Position numbers and translations under genes: made by a program. Below the pieces are notes generated by a model. It did not search any database, was not told the DNA's origin, and saw only the letters and a list, made by a program, of their open reading frames with translations. From positions 4,135-68,134 of the forward strand of contig CAZURK010000044.1 of assembly GCA_964623055.1 (NCBI GenBank): a DNA stretch of 64,000 bases, written 5' to 3'. Shown piece after piece: positions 16,240-25,141 of this stretch (position 1 is the first letter of the stretch; every line of letters starts with the position of its first letter). This DNA comes from JADHUC01 sp964623055. Its GTDB lineage: Bacteria; Planctomycetota; Planctomycetia; Pirellulales; Pirellulaceae.

Positions 16240-17331
16240 ATGACACAGACGGCTATATTCCCAGGACGATACGTTCAAGGCGAAGGCGTTTTGGAGCGTC
16301 TCGGCGACGAGGTCACGCGGTTGGGCAGCCGTGCGTTGATCGTTGCCGGGAGGACTGCGGCGCAGGAGATCGTTCCAGGCTATCTCGACAAGTGGCAAGC
16401 GGTTTTTCAAGCTCATGTTGAACCGTTTGGCGGTGAATGCTCGGATCCTGAGATCGAACGCCTTTGCGCCTTGGCCTCCGAAAAGCAATGCGATGTCATT
16501 GTTGGGATGGGCGGCGGCAAGATTATCGATACGGCCAAGGCGGTTGGCCATCTGGCAAATGCACGCGTAGCCATTGTGCCCACCATCGCGTCGACCGACG
16601 CTCCAACAAGTGCCGTGTCGGTAATCTACACTGTCGACGGCGCATTTCAGCGGTATCTGTTTGTGCCGCGGAATCCAGACCTCGTGCTGGCCGATACCGC
16701 GGTGATCGCGCGGGCCCCGGTTCGCTTTCTGGTGGCTGGAATGGGTGACGCGCTGGCGACTTGGTTCGAGGCGGAATCGTGCCGACAAAGCTATGCTGAG
16801 AATCAGTGCGGGGGCAACGGGACGCTCGCCGCCTACGCCATTGCTCGTTTGTGTTACGACACGATTCTTCAGCACGGAGTGGCGGCGAAGGCGGCATGCG
16901 CCGAGGGCGTTGTGACGCCGGCATTGTCGCACGTGGTCGAGGCAAACACGCTGCTCAGCGGACTTGGCTTCGAAAGCGGTGGGCTTGCTGCTCCGCATTC
17001 GATCCACAACGGTTTGACTCGACTCGAAGGCACGCACGACTATTACCACGGCGAAAAGGTGGCCATCGGCGTGCTGGCCAGCCTGTTCCTTACCGACCGA
17101 CCGAAGTCGCTGATCGAAGAAGCCTACGAGTTCTGCGAGTCGGTTGGCCTGCCGACCACGTTGGCCGATGTGGGCCTTGCCGACGTGACCAACGAAGATC
17201 TGATGCTGGTGGCCGAAGGAGCCTGCGCCGAGGGCGAAACGATCTACCATGAACCGTGTCCCGTTTCCCCAGCCGCGGTGCTGGCCGCGCTCAAAACGGC
17301 TGACCGTATCGGCCGGCAGCGGCAAGGTTGA
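16240..17331 (+). CDS. gldA: Glycerol dehydrogenase (iron-containing ADH family)
   Basis: 363-residue NAD-dependent enzyme that oxidises glycerol to dihydroxyacetone. The ATG at 16240 follows a strong GGAGTGGAGGGG; the frame upstream to 16138 has no similarity. The N-terminal Rossmann-like domain contains the GMGGGK pyrophosphate-binding loop, followed by the characteristic IVPTIASTDAPTSAVSVIY. Divalent-metal ligands are the Asp in GMGDALATWFEAE, the His in AAPHSIHNGL and the His in YYHGEKVAIG, matching GldA. Length is normal for the family. It does not overlap the downstream operon and may be an unrelated central-metabolism gene. Confidence 0.93.
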   Translation: MTQTAIFPGRYVQGEGVLERLGDEVTRLGSRALIVAGRTAAQEIVPGYLDKWQAVFQAHVEPFGGECSDPEIERLCALASEKQCDVIVGMGGGKIIDTAKAVGHLANARVAIVPTIASTDAPTSAVSVIYTVDGAFQRYLFVPRNPDLVLADTAVIARAPVRFLVAGMGDALATWFEAESCRQSYAENQCGGNGTLAAYAIARLCYDTILQHGVAAKAACAEGVVTPALSHVVEANTLLSGLGFESGGLAAPHSIHNGLTRLEGTHDYYHGEKVAIGVLASLFLTDRPKSLIEEAYEFCESVGLPTTLADVGLADVTNEDLMLVAEGACAEGETIYHEPCPVSPAAVLAALKTADRIGRQRQG

Positions 17332-17518
17332 CTACGATCTCGGCTATCGAGGCTACGTCGATGTGCGTTGCGTCTGAAGACCACGGAATCTTCCGCCATC
17401 GCCGTGTTCTCGCTCCCAAACAGCGCGAATCTGCTACAATATCCCATAGGTTCAGTTTGCACGGTCTCGTCACGTTAAGTGGCGACCAGTCTCTCCGTCT
17501 ATCGTGGGGGAAGGTCAA

Positions 17519-18583
17519 ATGGAACTCGTTGCCGGTAGCCTGAACGTCGAAGTCGACGAGTACCTGCACGCTGGATATCTGTCCGCAAGTCCTCGGACTT
17601 TCAAAGATTATGGGGCCCATAGTCTCCAGCATGCCAAGACCAACCTGATCGATGTCAAGGCAGCCTTGCGGCTAGAGAGTGCTGAGAGTCAGTCCACACA
17701 TCAGCCGACAGCCGAAGTCTCCGTCCGACCGACGGCATTGGCACCGGCTTCCATGGCCAGCGAAGGCTTTCTGTTGGCGACATTGTTCTTCTTCTTTGCT
17801 TATCTCATCGGCCTCTACTATCGCCGCATCCGAAAAATGGAGAAGCCCGGATGGCGTCCTTGGCTATTGGCTGTGACGCCACTGCTGGTTGTCGTTGTCG
17901 GCTCCTGCGCGTATCAAGTCTATGAAGAGCACCGATTGAATAGCCTTCCTCCGCCATGGACGGGCGTCCCCGTCGAAGGTTACGAGAACCCGGTGGCGGC
18001 AACACAGGCGATCTTGCATGGTTTGGTGGCAAACGCACTTCCAGGAAGCTCGGCGGACGTCAGGGAACTGGCCGCAATCCAGCACGAGGTGGCGTTTCCC
18101 GTCCCGACCGAGAATTATACGCCCGGCATGTCCTACGCTCAGACAATGTACGGTCGCGATGGGTGGGGTAGGGAGTTCAAATTCGACCCACTCCCAAAAG
18201 GATGCTATCGCATCGTCAGTGCAGGCGCAGACGGATCGCATGGCACGTCGGACGACATCGTTCTGGTCACGCCCAAGAAGGACGCTGACAACTGGGAGCA
18301 ATTGGTCAATGGAGTGTACATGCGCCGGATGCCCGGAGATACGTATGCCTGTTTCATTCACCGTGTCACGCATGCTAACTTCCGCTGGATGGACTCGGCG
18401 ATGGCTCGGGATCTAACCGGAACAGAGGTGTTCGATACGTTCAGCTTTGATGATCAGTCGCGTGGCACAAAGGAGGAACATCCTATTTTGGCTCAACTGA
18501 GGGAGCATCAGGAATCCCACCCGCTCGACCAAGAGTCAGATCCGCTGTTTTTCGTCCACATTGCGCCTACCGAGGATGGTTGA
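17519..18583 (+). CDS. Membrane protein with pseudopilin (GspG)-like C-terminal motif
   Basis: 354 residues from the ATG at 17519, which has GGGGGAAGG just upstream. A soluble N-terminal segment is followed by two membrane helices at about residues 84-101 (FLLATLFFFFAYLIGLYY) and 115-135 (WLLAVTPLLVVVVGS). The outer part contains YGRDGWGREFKFDPLPKGCY and SAGADGSHGTSDDIVLV, the signature of the type II secretion major pseudopilin C-terminus (calcium-binding loop), but without a prepilin N-terminus. It overlaps the next gene by 8 bp. Its role is unknown; as first gene of a tightly coupled trio it is a candidate substrate or anchor of the downstream enzymes (inference). Confidence 0.7.
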   Translation: MELVAGSLNVEVDEYLHAGYLSASPRTFKDYGAHSLQHAKTNLIDVKAALRLESAESQSTHQPTAEVSVRPTALAPASMASEGFLLATLFFFFAYLIGLYYRRIRKMEKPGWRPWLLAVTPLLVVVVGSCAYQVYEEHRLNSLPPPWTGVPVEGYENPVAATQAILHGLVANALPGSSADVRELAAIQHEVAFPVPTENYTPGMSYAQTMYGRDGWGREFKFDPLPKGCYRIVSAGADGSHGTSDDIVLVTPKKDADNWEQLVNGVYMRRMPGDTYACFIHRVTHANFRWMDSAMARDLTGTEVFDTFSFDDQSRGTKEEHPILAQLREHQESHPLDQESDPLFFVHIAPTEDG

Positions 18584-19310
18584 CGAACCGGCAGCCGCGG
18601 CTGGAGAGCATCAATCGCCAACCGATGCCTCTCCCAAAAGACTGATGCGCGAAGCACTGTCGCTTGCGCTGATCTTGGGTCTTACGCTCGGCGTGTCGGC
18701 GCTGGAACGACGCGATCTCATTCCGTGGCAGGGCTATCCGTCGTCCTTGCTTCTTCTGATTCTCTGTCTGTGGCACTGGAAGCATTTTCGTATTGACCTC
18801 CGGCTCTTTCGCCCACAGACACAGCGCCGGGTATTTCCACTCGTTTTCTCTGCCGTGCTTGTGGCGACGCTGCTGCTTTTCGCGAATGTACCGCTTTCGC
18901 CCAGGGTCGGTTATGCTCCCTCGTACTGGCAGTTGCTGCACTTGATCGTGGTTGTGCCTCTATCCGAAGAGTTGTATTTCAGGGGATTGCTTCTGGAGCA
19001 TTTGCGTAGAGGATTCTCTGCCATTCACGCCGTCGTGCTTTGTACGTTGTTGTTTGGTCTTCTCCATCTGCCGGCCGGGGCGGGGTTCCTGGCCGGAGGA
19101 CTTTCGTTGGTCGCGTGTATACTGGTGTTAAGAAACGGCTCGCTCGTCTACGCCTTTCAGCTACACGTGGCGTGGAACGCGATGACGCAAATCGCCCGTA
19201 TCAATGACCGCTCGTCGCGGTGGCTTTGGGCAGCCACGGCATCCGCCATTATCGCCGCGTTGGCGGCCGGTCTGTTCACTGGACGATCGACTCGTGATTC
19301 AACTCCATGA
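18576..19310 (+). CDS. CPBP family intramembrane glutamic endopeptidase
   Basis: 244 residues from the ATG at 18576, which lies inside the end of the previous gene (its TGA is at 18581-18583), implying translational coupling. Several hydrophobic helices surround the three CPBP/Abi signatures: SEELYFRGLLLE (EExxxR), FGLLHL (FxxxH) and HVAWN (HxxxN). The family includes Rce1-type CAAX proteases and bacterial proteins that process or give immunity to peptides. The neighbouring radical SAM gene overlaps its end, so a function in maturing a modified peptide or protein is plausible. Confidence 0.85.
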   Translation: MVDEPAAAAGEHQSPTDASPKRLMREALSLALILGLTLGVSALERRDLIPWQGYPSSLLLLILCLWHWKHFRIDLRLFRPQTQRRVFPLVFSAVLVATLLLFANVPLSPRVGYAPSYWQLLHLIVVVPLSEELYFRGLLLEHLRRGFSAIHAVVLCTLLFGLLHLPAGAGFLAGGLSLVACILVLRNGSLVYAFQLHVAWNAMTQIARINDRSSRWLWAATASAIIAALAAGLFTGRSTRDSTP

Positions 19311-20679
19311 CCACCTCGAAGCCCGGAAAGCGTCCCTGCACGAAGAGCGTGACGAACGACACCTCTTCGTCTGGGGAGATCTCGGCCAATGGCTGGTGGT
19401 CGACGACGAGGCCGCGATCCTGCTAAAGTGCTTTGCCGAATCACGGTCGGTTGCCGAGGCGTTGACGGAATACTCCCGCGCGGTCAACAAGAGTCGCGAC
19501 GCTGCGGTGCAAGAAGCCTTGCCCGTGGTTGACGCTCTGGTTGAACGGGGAATTCTCGGCTCGCCACCGCCATCGCCGTCGCCACCCGAAGAGCGTTTGC
19601 GGGTCTCGAACCTGACTTTCAACATCACCAATCAGTGCAATTTGCGCTGTCCTTGGTGCTACAATCCGCGTTCGGAAGACTGCGAGATCCCAGTTTCTGA
19701 TCTGATGAACTGGTTGGACAAGGGGGCCGAAGCACTTGACCGCGACGCTGCGTTCATCATTCTCGGTGGCGAACCTTTTCTCGACGAAGCGCGGTTGCTG
19801 TCAACCGTTCAAGAAGTTCGCGAGCGATCGTCCGGCGAGATCCTCGTATCGACCAACGGAACGCTCCTCGGCGATCAAGCCCCAGGGGAACTTGCTGCGG
19901 CCGACGCGACCGTGCAGATCTCTCTCGACAGTCCCTCGCCAGAGCGACACAATGCGATCCGCGGCAACCGTGTGTTCGAGCGTGCTGTGTCGACCACCAA
20001 GCGACTGATCGATGCAGGCGTACATACCGTTCTTTCCATGGTCTTGACGCAGTCGAGCGAAGAGGAGCTTGAGGCATACTTCGATCTGGCCGTCGAGATC
20101 GGTGCACACGAGGTGCGTTTTGTTCCGCTTCGCCGGATTGGTTGCGGAGTCGACTATTCTGATGTGGCCCCGGATCTGTACGAGTGTTTTCGAAGACTTG
20201 TGGAAATCCTGAGACGAAGGCCCGAACTGGCCCAATTGCTACATCGTGACTTCTTCTCCATCCTCATGACCGTGTGTCGCTTCAGCCGCCTCCGCAGCAA
20301 TTGCGGGATCGGTCGCCGGTGTTTGTTTGTCGATGCCAGCGGAGATATCTTCCCGTGTCCGAATCATCGCGGCAGCAAGTATTCCTGCGGCAACGTGAGC
20401 ACGGCACCCCTTGCCCAGTTACTTGAGGACTCGATGGTGCTAAATGACCTTCGAGGCCGATACCATCTCGACGGTATGCCAACGTGTGCGCGGTGTGCGT
20501 ACCGCTACTGGTGTGCGGGGGACTGCCGTGCCGAAGCCCTTGCCACCACCGGCAGGCCAAACGCGCCCTCGCCATACTGCGATGCCATCAAAAAAGTAAT
20601 GACGGAGATGTTCTGGTTGATGGCCGACGGCTGGCAGGGAATGGGCAACCGAGAACAGGTAGTCCGACCCTGGAGTTGA
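19294..20679 (+). CDS. Radical SAM/SPASM enzyme with N-terminal PqqD-like (RRE) domain
   Basis: 461 residues from GTG 19294, 17 bp inside the CPBP gene; the frame is open to 19204 but that part is antisense-like and has no similarity. Residues about 15-90 (FVWGDLGQWLVVDDEAAILL ... VVDALVERGIL) resemble PqqD/RRE domains that bind RiPP leader peptides. The cluster motif C-NLR-C-PW-C is at Cys115, 119 and 122; LGGEP and the ISLDSPSPERH strand follow. The C-terminus has SPASM cysteines: NCGIGRRC, FPCPN, then CARCAYRYWCAGDC from Cys398. The architecture is that of RiPP maturases (PqqE, thioether and AlbA-type). No obvious short precursor peptide was found nearby. Confidence 0.9.
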   Translation: MIQLHDHLEARKASLHEERDERHLFVWGDLGQWLVVDDEAAILLKCFAESRSVAEALTEYSRAVNKSRDAAVQEALPVVDALVERGILGSPPPSPSPPEERLRVSNLTFNITNQCNLRCPWCYNPRSEDCEIPVSDLMNWLDKGAEALDRDAAFIILGGEPFLDEARLLSTVQEVRERSSGEILVSTNGTLLGDQAPGELAAADATVQISLDSPSPERHNAIRGNRVFERAVSTTKRLIDAGVHTVLSMVLTQSSEEELEAYFDLAVEIGAHEVRFVPLRRIGCGVDYSDVAPDLYECFRRLVEILRRRPELAQLLHRDFFSILMTVCRFSRLRSNCGIGRRCLFVDASGDIFPCPNHRGSKYSCGNVSTAPLAQLLEDSMVLNDLRGRYHLDGMPTCARCAYRYWCAGDCRAEALATTGRPNAPSPYCDAIKKVMTEMFWLMADGWQGMGNREQVVRPWS

Positions 20680-20703
20680 GATGACTCGTGACGAATCGCA
20701 GTT

Positions 20704-20709
20704 TATAAT
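20704..20709 (+). promoter_or_regulatory. Possible -10 box (TATAAT)
   Basis: An exact TATAAT lies 32 bp upstream of the zinc-ribbon gene, between it and the radical SAM stop. The -35 side is weak (ATGACT at the right distance). It suggests the zinc-ribbon gene may have its own promoter. Confidence 0.3.
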
Positions 20710-20741
20710 GGAAGGCCGTTCGGCCTCCTCCGGAGAGAGAC

Positions 20742-21566
20742 ATGTCACAGTCCTCGGTGGCTTGCCCGCATTGCCAACATCACCTGGCCAATTCTCCCGA
20801 ATTGGCCGGTCTGGCCGTCAATTGCCCTGAGTGCGGTGGTCAGTGTCTCATGCCTGCGGCGAACCCAGTTGCAGCCCCTCCGCCGCCTAAGGCCAAACCG
20901 GCCGCAGCACGTCCTGCCCCGGCGAAGAACCCAAGACCCGCGGCCCCTGCCACCGCTGGCCCCACCGTCGCGCCACCTGGTGCGGAAACACCTTTGATCA
21001 ACACCGACCCTGCCGCGCCCAAAACCAAACGATCGACGCCGCGCGGTCGAAGACGCAAGTCCCCGGCTTCGGCTTGGGGGCTGGCCGGACTGTTGGTCAC
21101 ACCGGCAATCATCGGTCTTGTCGTTGTGTTGCTGGTCGTTGGGCTGAAGGAGAATAAGAACGCGGAACAGCGGTTGTTCGGGACTTGGGAGGTCGATTTG
21201 GACGATCTTGCCCGCCAGGGACTGGGCACGGGGGTTGGTGCTGGATTCCACAGCCGCGAAAACCCTGGCGACGCCCTTCGCGATGCGGGAATCAGGGTCG
21301 GCATCCGCTTCCAGAAAGACGGACGTGTCTTCCTGGATTCCCGCGTCCCGGACGAGTCGGAGCGGGCGTGGGGTAGCTGGAAAGTGGTGCGATCCAAGAA
21401 GACATCGATGCGAGTTTCGATCGACTGGGACGACGAATTCGGACGCGAACTCGTCGACATCGAGTTTCTATCCCAGGATCGTTATAGGGCGAAATCCACT
21501 GCGCTCTTTGACCGCACCACGCTGGTTTATCAACGCCTCGAGCCCCCCAGCACGGCTAACAAGTAA
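20742..21566 (+). CDS. Zinc-ribbon, Pro/Ala-rich, single-TM protein with lipocalin-like tail
   Basis: 274 residues. The N-terminus has two CxxC knuckles (ACPHCQHH and NCPECGGQC) typical of planctomycete zinc-ribbon proteins. A Pro/Ala/Lys-rich linker covers about 45-115, then one membrane helix (LLVTPAIIGLVVVLLVVG), and an outer domain beginning LFGTWEVDLDDLARQG with alternating strands (VGIRFQKDGRVFLDS, SWKVVRSKKTSMRVSI) that resembles the small lipocalin/TIGR03066-type fold. GGAGAGAG precedes the ATG. It follows the radical SAM gene by 62 bp; a functional link is only positional. Confidence 0.75.
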   Translation: MSQSSVACPHCQHHLANSPELAGLAVNCPECGGQCLMPAANPVAAPPPPKAKPAAARPAPAKNPRPAAPATAGPTVAPPGAETPLINTDPAAPKTKRSTPRGRRRKSPASAWGLAGLLVTPAIIGLVVVLLVVGLKENKNAEQRLFGTWEVDLDDLARQGLGTGVGAGFHSRENPGDALRDAGIRVGIRFQKDGRVFLDSRVPDESERAWGSWKVVRSKKTSMRVSIDWDDEFGRELVDIEFLSQDRYRAKSTALFDRTTLVYQRLEPPSTANK

Positions 21567-21616
21567 GCCGTGCCACGCGCCTGCACACAAGGCACAGCCA
21601 AGGAAGGAAACTGCAC

Positions 21617-24600
21617 ATGCTTGCACGATACGCGTTCTGGACCATCCTCTTGGCTCCCCTCGCCTCCAGCGTCGCTGGCGAACTGCTACCGCGTGCTTCA
21701 GAGCCCGTCGAAGTCGTACTTCCCGATTTCGGTGCGGAAGTGCGAGCCTTCGACGCGCCGGACCGTCGGCCTGTGGCGTGGTGGCCGCATGTGGTCAATG
21801 CCGCTTGGGGCGGCGGTCGCGGCGGGCCGGAACGCCGGGGCGGGTGGCTGGACGAGCATTGGGAAATGGTCGACTACTTGGACCGTTCGGCTGATTACAC
21901 GACTCACGAGTATCTCAAGCACCGCGGAATCTGGTACGAAGTGTATGGCAGCAACGAGTACCAGGAGACTATCCACTTCCACGAGGAGGGCGCCCGCGAA
22001 CTGCTCTGGGAGAACGGTATCGCCCGCGACATGCTTGGTAAGCACGTGCTCAGCGAGCACTACAACACCGGGGTCGACTGGTGGCGCGAGCGTATCGGCT
22101 GGGATGCGTACATCGTCTGCAACAACGCGCCGCGCTGGTGGTCGGTGATCAACTACGACTGGCTCACCAGCCCGCTTCTTGGCTTTGCCATCAGCCAGGA
22201 CAACATCGGCGGTCCGACGTCGCGGATCGGCGCCGGCGGACACGGCCGCTATTGCGACTACTGCAACGCCAAGTTCTTTCACCACCTCGCCCAAGCCGAT
22301 CGGCTGCCGGAATTCCGCCGCCAGTACAAGCACATTCGGGGCTACGTCCAAGCCAACATGATGGACGTGGTTCACCAATTGCCACCGCACGCACAGCATC
22401 GCTGGAACGCGGCCGAGGCCGAATTGATGGCACGCATGTGCGAACCGCCCGTGATGTCGGAGTACCACAAATTCCTTTACATCTCCCACCTGCACAACTT
22501 CATCCGGCACTACCAGGACGCCAAGTTGATCGCCCAGCGGCAGGGACGCCAATACGACGTGCACGGGAATCAGGGCGGGTCGTTCATCGGGCCGAACCCG
22601 TATCAAGTGGCACTGTCCGACTTCGTCGACACCGTCTGGTTCGAGAGCAAAGGGATTTCGACGTACGACATGTTCAAGTTCGGCTGGAACAATGCATCGG
22701 GCGCCTTCCGGTACAAGATGGGCCGGGCCATGACTCGCGGCGTGAAGCCGTTCATGTCGATGACCGGCTTCCACAAGCACACGGCAGACATCGTCGAACA
22801 CGAAATGGCCGAAGCCTGCGCTGGCGGCGGTGTGTTGTTCGTGAACCAACAAGCGTTCGAGCAAGAGCCGATTCTGCTGGACAAACTGACCGAGTACTTC
22901 CGCCTGCGCCACAATCACCGCGCGATCTACGCCAATCACACAAAGCAACCGTATGCCCGGGTCGCCCTGGCGTACTCGATCCCCACGATGATGTACCGCA
23001 ACTACCAGTACACCGGCGACGCCCCGCCGAACAACGCCCTGCCCGGCACGGCCCGAGCGTTGGAGGAAGGTCACATCCCGTTCGAAGTCGTTATCCTGAA
23101 CCACCCGGAAATCCACGCCGACCGCGTGACGCTGGAACAGCTCAAGCTGTACCGAATGATCATACTCCCGGCACTGGAATGTCTCAGTGACGCACAGATC
23201 GACTTGTTCACCCGGTATGTGCAGACCGGCGGCACTTTGGGACTGATCGGCCAGTCCGGCATCCGCGACGAGAACAATCTGCCGCGTTCCGGTTCGGCGG
23301 AGCCCCAATGGCAGAAGGCAGGCCGCGTCATCGACATCCTTCCCGGTCGCAACTTTCTGCCGACTCGCACGCGCGAAAACGATCAGACGCGCGAGCTGAC
23401 GGCAGTGGCGCTCGAAGCGCTGCGCCAAGGTCTCGACAGCGATACGATCATCTCAGGCAATCTACCGCGGTTGCTCTGGATCAACACGTGGAATCACGGA
23501 AATGACTTCATCAGCGTTCACTTCGTCAACTACAACGTCGACTTCGAATCCGGCAATGCCACGCCGACCGAGTCGGCGGAAGTGACCGTGACGCTACCGC
23601 CGGATATCCCAGCCGAACAGGCTGCCTGGCTTGGACCTGACGGCACACGGCGAACACTGCGAATGGTGGTTCAAGGAACGAAAGTCACGGTGACACTGCC
23701 GCCGGTCCGGGTCTACGGCGTGCTGATCGTGGGTCGCAAAGAACTGGATCGAGCATACAACTCATTGGTACGCGGCGACGCCCTGATGGCACGTGCCACG
23801 ATGGCCTGCGACGGACAATGGAACGAGTTAGAGGACCGTGCGGATGCGCTCGCTGCCAGACGTACGGTCGTCGCGACTGAGTTGAACCGAAACGGCGGAG
23901 TGGCTGCAGCCGAAGACTATGCCCGGCAGGCGTCGGCTCTCATCCAGGAGATCCAGCGTTCACAGGATGTCGCCTACATGTGCCGCGTAAGTGAAAGTGT
24001 CAATACGGACGGCGCAGTGCTGGCGCTCGATTTCGGTGGATCACGCGAACAGCCTCTGTGGCGCATCGTGGAGCCAACAACCACTTACGATCCGCAGACC
24101 GGTTTTGGCTGGCTTCCGTGGAATGACGAAACCGACGCCACGCCCGAGGAGCGATACTACGCGATGGCGCAGAAGTACGGCGGCAGCATGGCAACCCAGG
24201 TAACCGCTGGTCGATTGCTGTTCTGGCCCTACCGCCAGCCGCCTCCCGCGCCACTCAGCACGAACCTCGCGTGCGGCATGTCTCGTAGGTTTCGCATCGA
24301 CATCGAACCGGGCGATTACACCGTGCGCGTGGTGACCACGAATCCGTCATGGACCAATCGCAATTTCTTCGTTTCCGGCATGGTACGTCTGAACGACGAG
24401 TATCGACTGTTGGACGCGGTACACGACAAAGGAACTCTGGAATCGCGCGAATTCTTCGTCAAAACACCCGACGGCAAGCTCGATTTCACCTTCGGCGGCC
24501 CAACCGGTTGGGGTGTGGCCGCTCTGATAATCCGACGCGGCGGTCGTTCCACGAGCGATCACCAAACGACCGAAGGCTTGCGTGCTTGGCACGTCAGTCC

Positions 24601-25021
24601 GCGCTTTGCCAATCCCGACTGGTACCCAATCACTCAGGTGACCTGCCCACCGGAACGTCGACTTGCCAGTCTCCCCGAGGCCGACTGGACCATGATCAAG
24701 GCCCCCGTCGCCGGTCTTCCCGTGGTCGATATGGGCACGAACCGCCAAGCCGAGATCGGCGACGTCGTATACGCTGCTACGACGATCGAGTCACCAACAG
24801 CGCGAGATGTCCATTTCCATTTTGGCGCCACCAGCCAAGCGCAGTTGTGGCTCAACGGCAAGTCAATCGGATACGCGCCGAACGAAAAGGGCTTGCGACG
24901 CGACGAGTTGGTCGTTCCGGTACATCTCGCCGAAGGAGAGAATACGCTGGTGGTCAAAATCCAGCGATTCTGGGAACGTCGTTGGATGTTCTACGCCAGC
25001 CTGACCGACGGGGGCGATTAG
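21617..25021 (+). CDS. Large exported GH42-like putative glycoside hydrolase
   Basis: 1134 residues with a signal peptide (1-21). Residues about 40-450 read as a TIM barrel (ILSEHYNTGVDWW-like strand, FAISQDNIGG, DFVDTVWFESKGISTYDMF, with a Glu placed like the GH42 acid/base or nucleophile). Residues about 470-600 resemble the GATase-like beta-galactosidase trimerisation domain (LKLYRMIILPALECLSDAQI, VQTGGTLGLIG). C-terminal jelly-roll segments (RFRIDIEPGDYTVRVVTTNP; HFGATSQAQLWLNGKSIGY) could bind carbohydrate. An AAGGAAGGAA ribosome binding site is upstream. Specificity is unknown and the family assignment is by architecture only. It converges on the GH20-GH89 gene. Confidence 0.65.
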   Translation: MLARYAFWTILLAPLASSVAGELLPRASEPVEVVLPDFGAEVRAFDAPDRRPVAWWPHVVNAAWGGGRGGPERRGGWLDEHWEMVDYLDRSADYTTHEYLKHRGIWYEVYGSNEYQETIHFHEEGARELLWENGIARDMLGKHVLSEHYNTGVDWWRERIGWDAYIVCNNAPRWWSVINYDWLTSPLLGFAISQDNIGGPTSRIGAGGHGRYCDYCNAKFFHHLAQADRLPEFRRQYKHIRGYVQANMMDVVHQLPPHAQHRWNAAEAELMARMCEPPVMSEYHKFLYISHLHNFIRHYQDAKLIAQRQGRQYDVHGNQGGSFIGPNPYQVALSDFVDTVWFESKGISTYDMFKFGWNNASGAFRYKMGRAMTRGVKPFMSMTGFHKHTADIVEHEMAEACAGGGVLFVNQQAFEQEPILLDKLTEYFRLRHNHRAIYANHTKQPYARVALAYSIPTMMYRNYQYTGDAPPNNALPGTARALEEGHIPFEVVILNHPEIHADRVTLEQLKLYRMIILPALECLSDAQIDLFTRYVQTGGTLGLIGQSGIRDENNLPRSGSAEPQWQKAGRVIDILPGRNFLPTRTRENDQTRELTAVALEALRQGLDSDTIISGNLPRLLWINTWNHGNDFISVHFVNYNVDFESGNATPTESAEVTVTLPPDIPAEQAAWLGPDGTRRTLRMVVQGTKVTVTLPPVRVYGVLIVGRKELDRAYNSLVRGDALMARATMACDGQWNELEDRADALAARRTVVATELNRNGGVAAAEDYARQASALIQEIQRSQDVAYMCRVSESVNTDGAVLALDFGGSREQPLWRIVEPTTTYDPQTGFGWLPWNDETDATPEERYYAMAQKYGGSMATQVTAGRLLFWPYRQPPPAPLSTNLACGMSRRFRIDIEPGDYTVRVVTTNPSWTNRNFFVSGMVRLNDEYRLLDAVHDKGTLESREFFVKTPDGKLDFTFGGPTGWGVAALIIRRGGRSTSDHQTTEGLRAWHVSPRFANPDWYPITQVTCPPERRLASLPEADWTMIKAPVAGLPVVDMGTNRQAEIGDVVYAATTIESPTARDVHFHFGATSQAQLWLNGKSIGYAPNEKGLRRDELVVPVHLAEGENTLVVKIQRFWERRWMFYASLTDGGD

Positions 25022-25044
25022 GGACACTAGCCAGGAATAGGATC

Positions 25045-25119
25045 CCAACGAATTTAGGGAGACGACGAATGGCAGATGTATTCGTGGACTCCTATTCGTC
25101 GTCTCCCTAAATTCGTTGG
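25045..25119. terminator. 26-bp perfect palindrome between convergent genes
   Basis: Arms 25045-25070 and 25094-25119 are exact reverse complements (26/26), with a 23-nt loop. It sits between the stop of the GH42-like gene (25021) and the stop of the convergent GH20-GH89 gene (25142). As RNA it would form a very stable hairpin on either strand, so a bidirectional terminator or mRNA 3'-end stabiliser is the simplest reading, though neither side has a U-run. An alternative is a small mobile palindrome. Confidence 0.6.
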
Positions 25120-25141
25120 ATTCCGTTCTCGACTGCTACCG

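Noticed and set aside
21698..23428. 576-codon minus-strand ORF
   Set aside because: Antisense to the GH42-like gene, no start signal or family.
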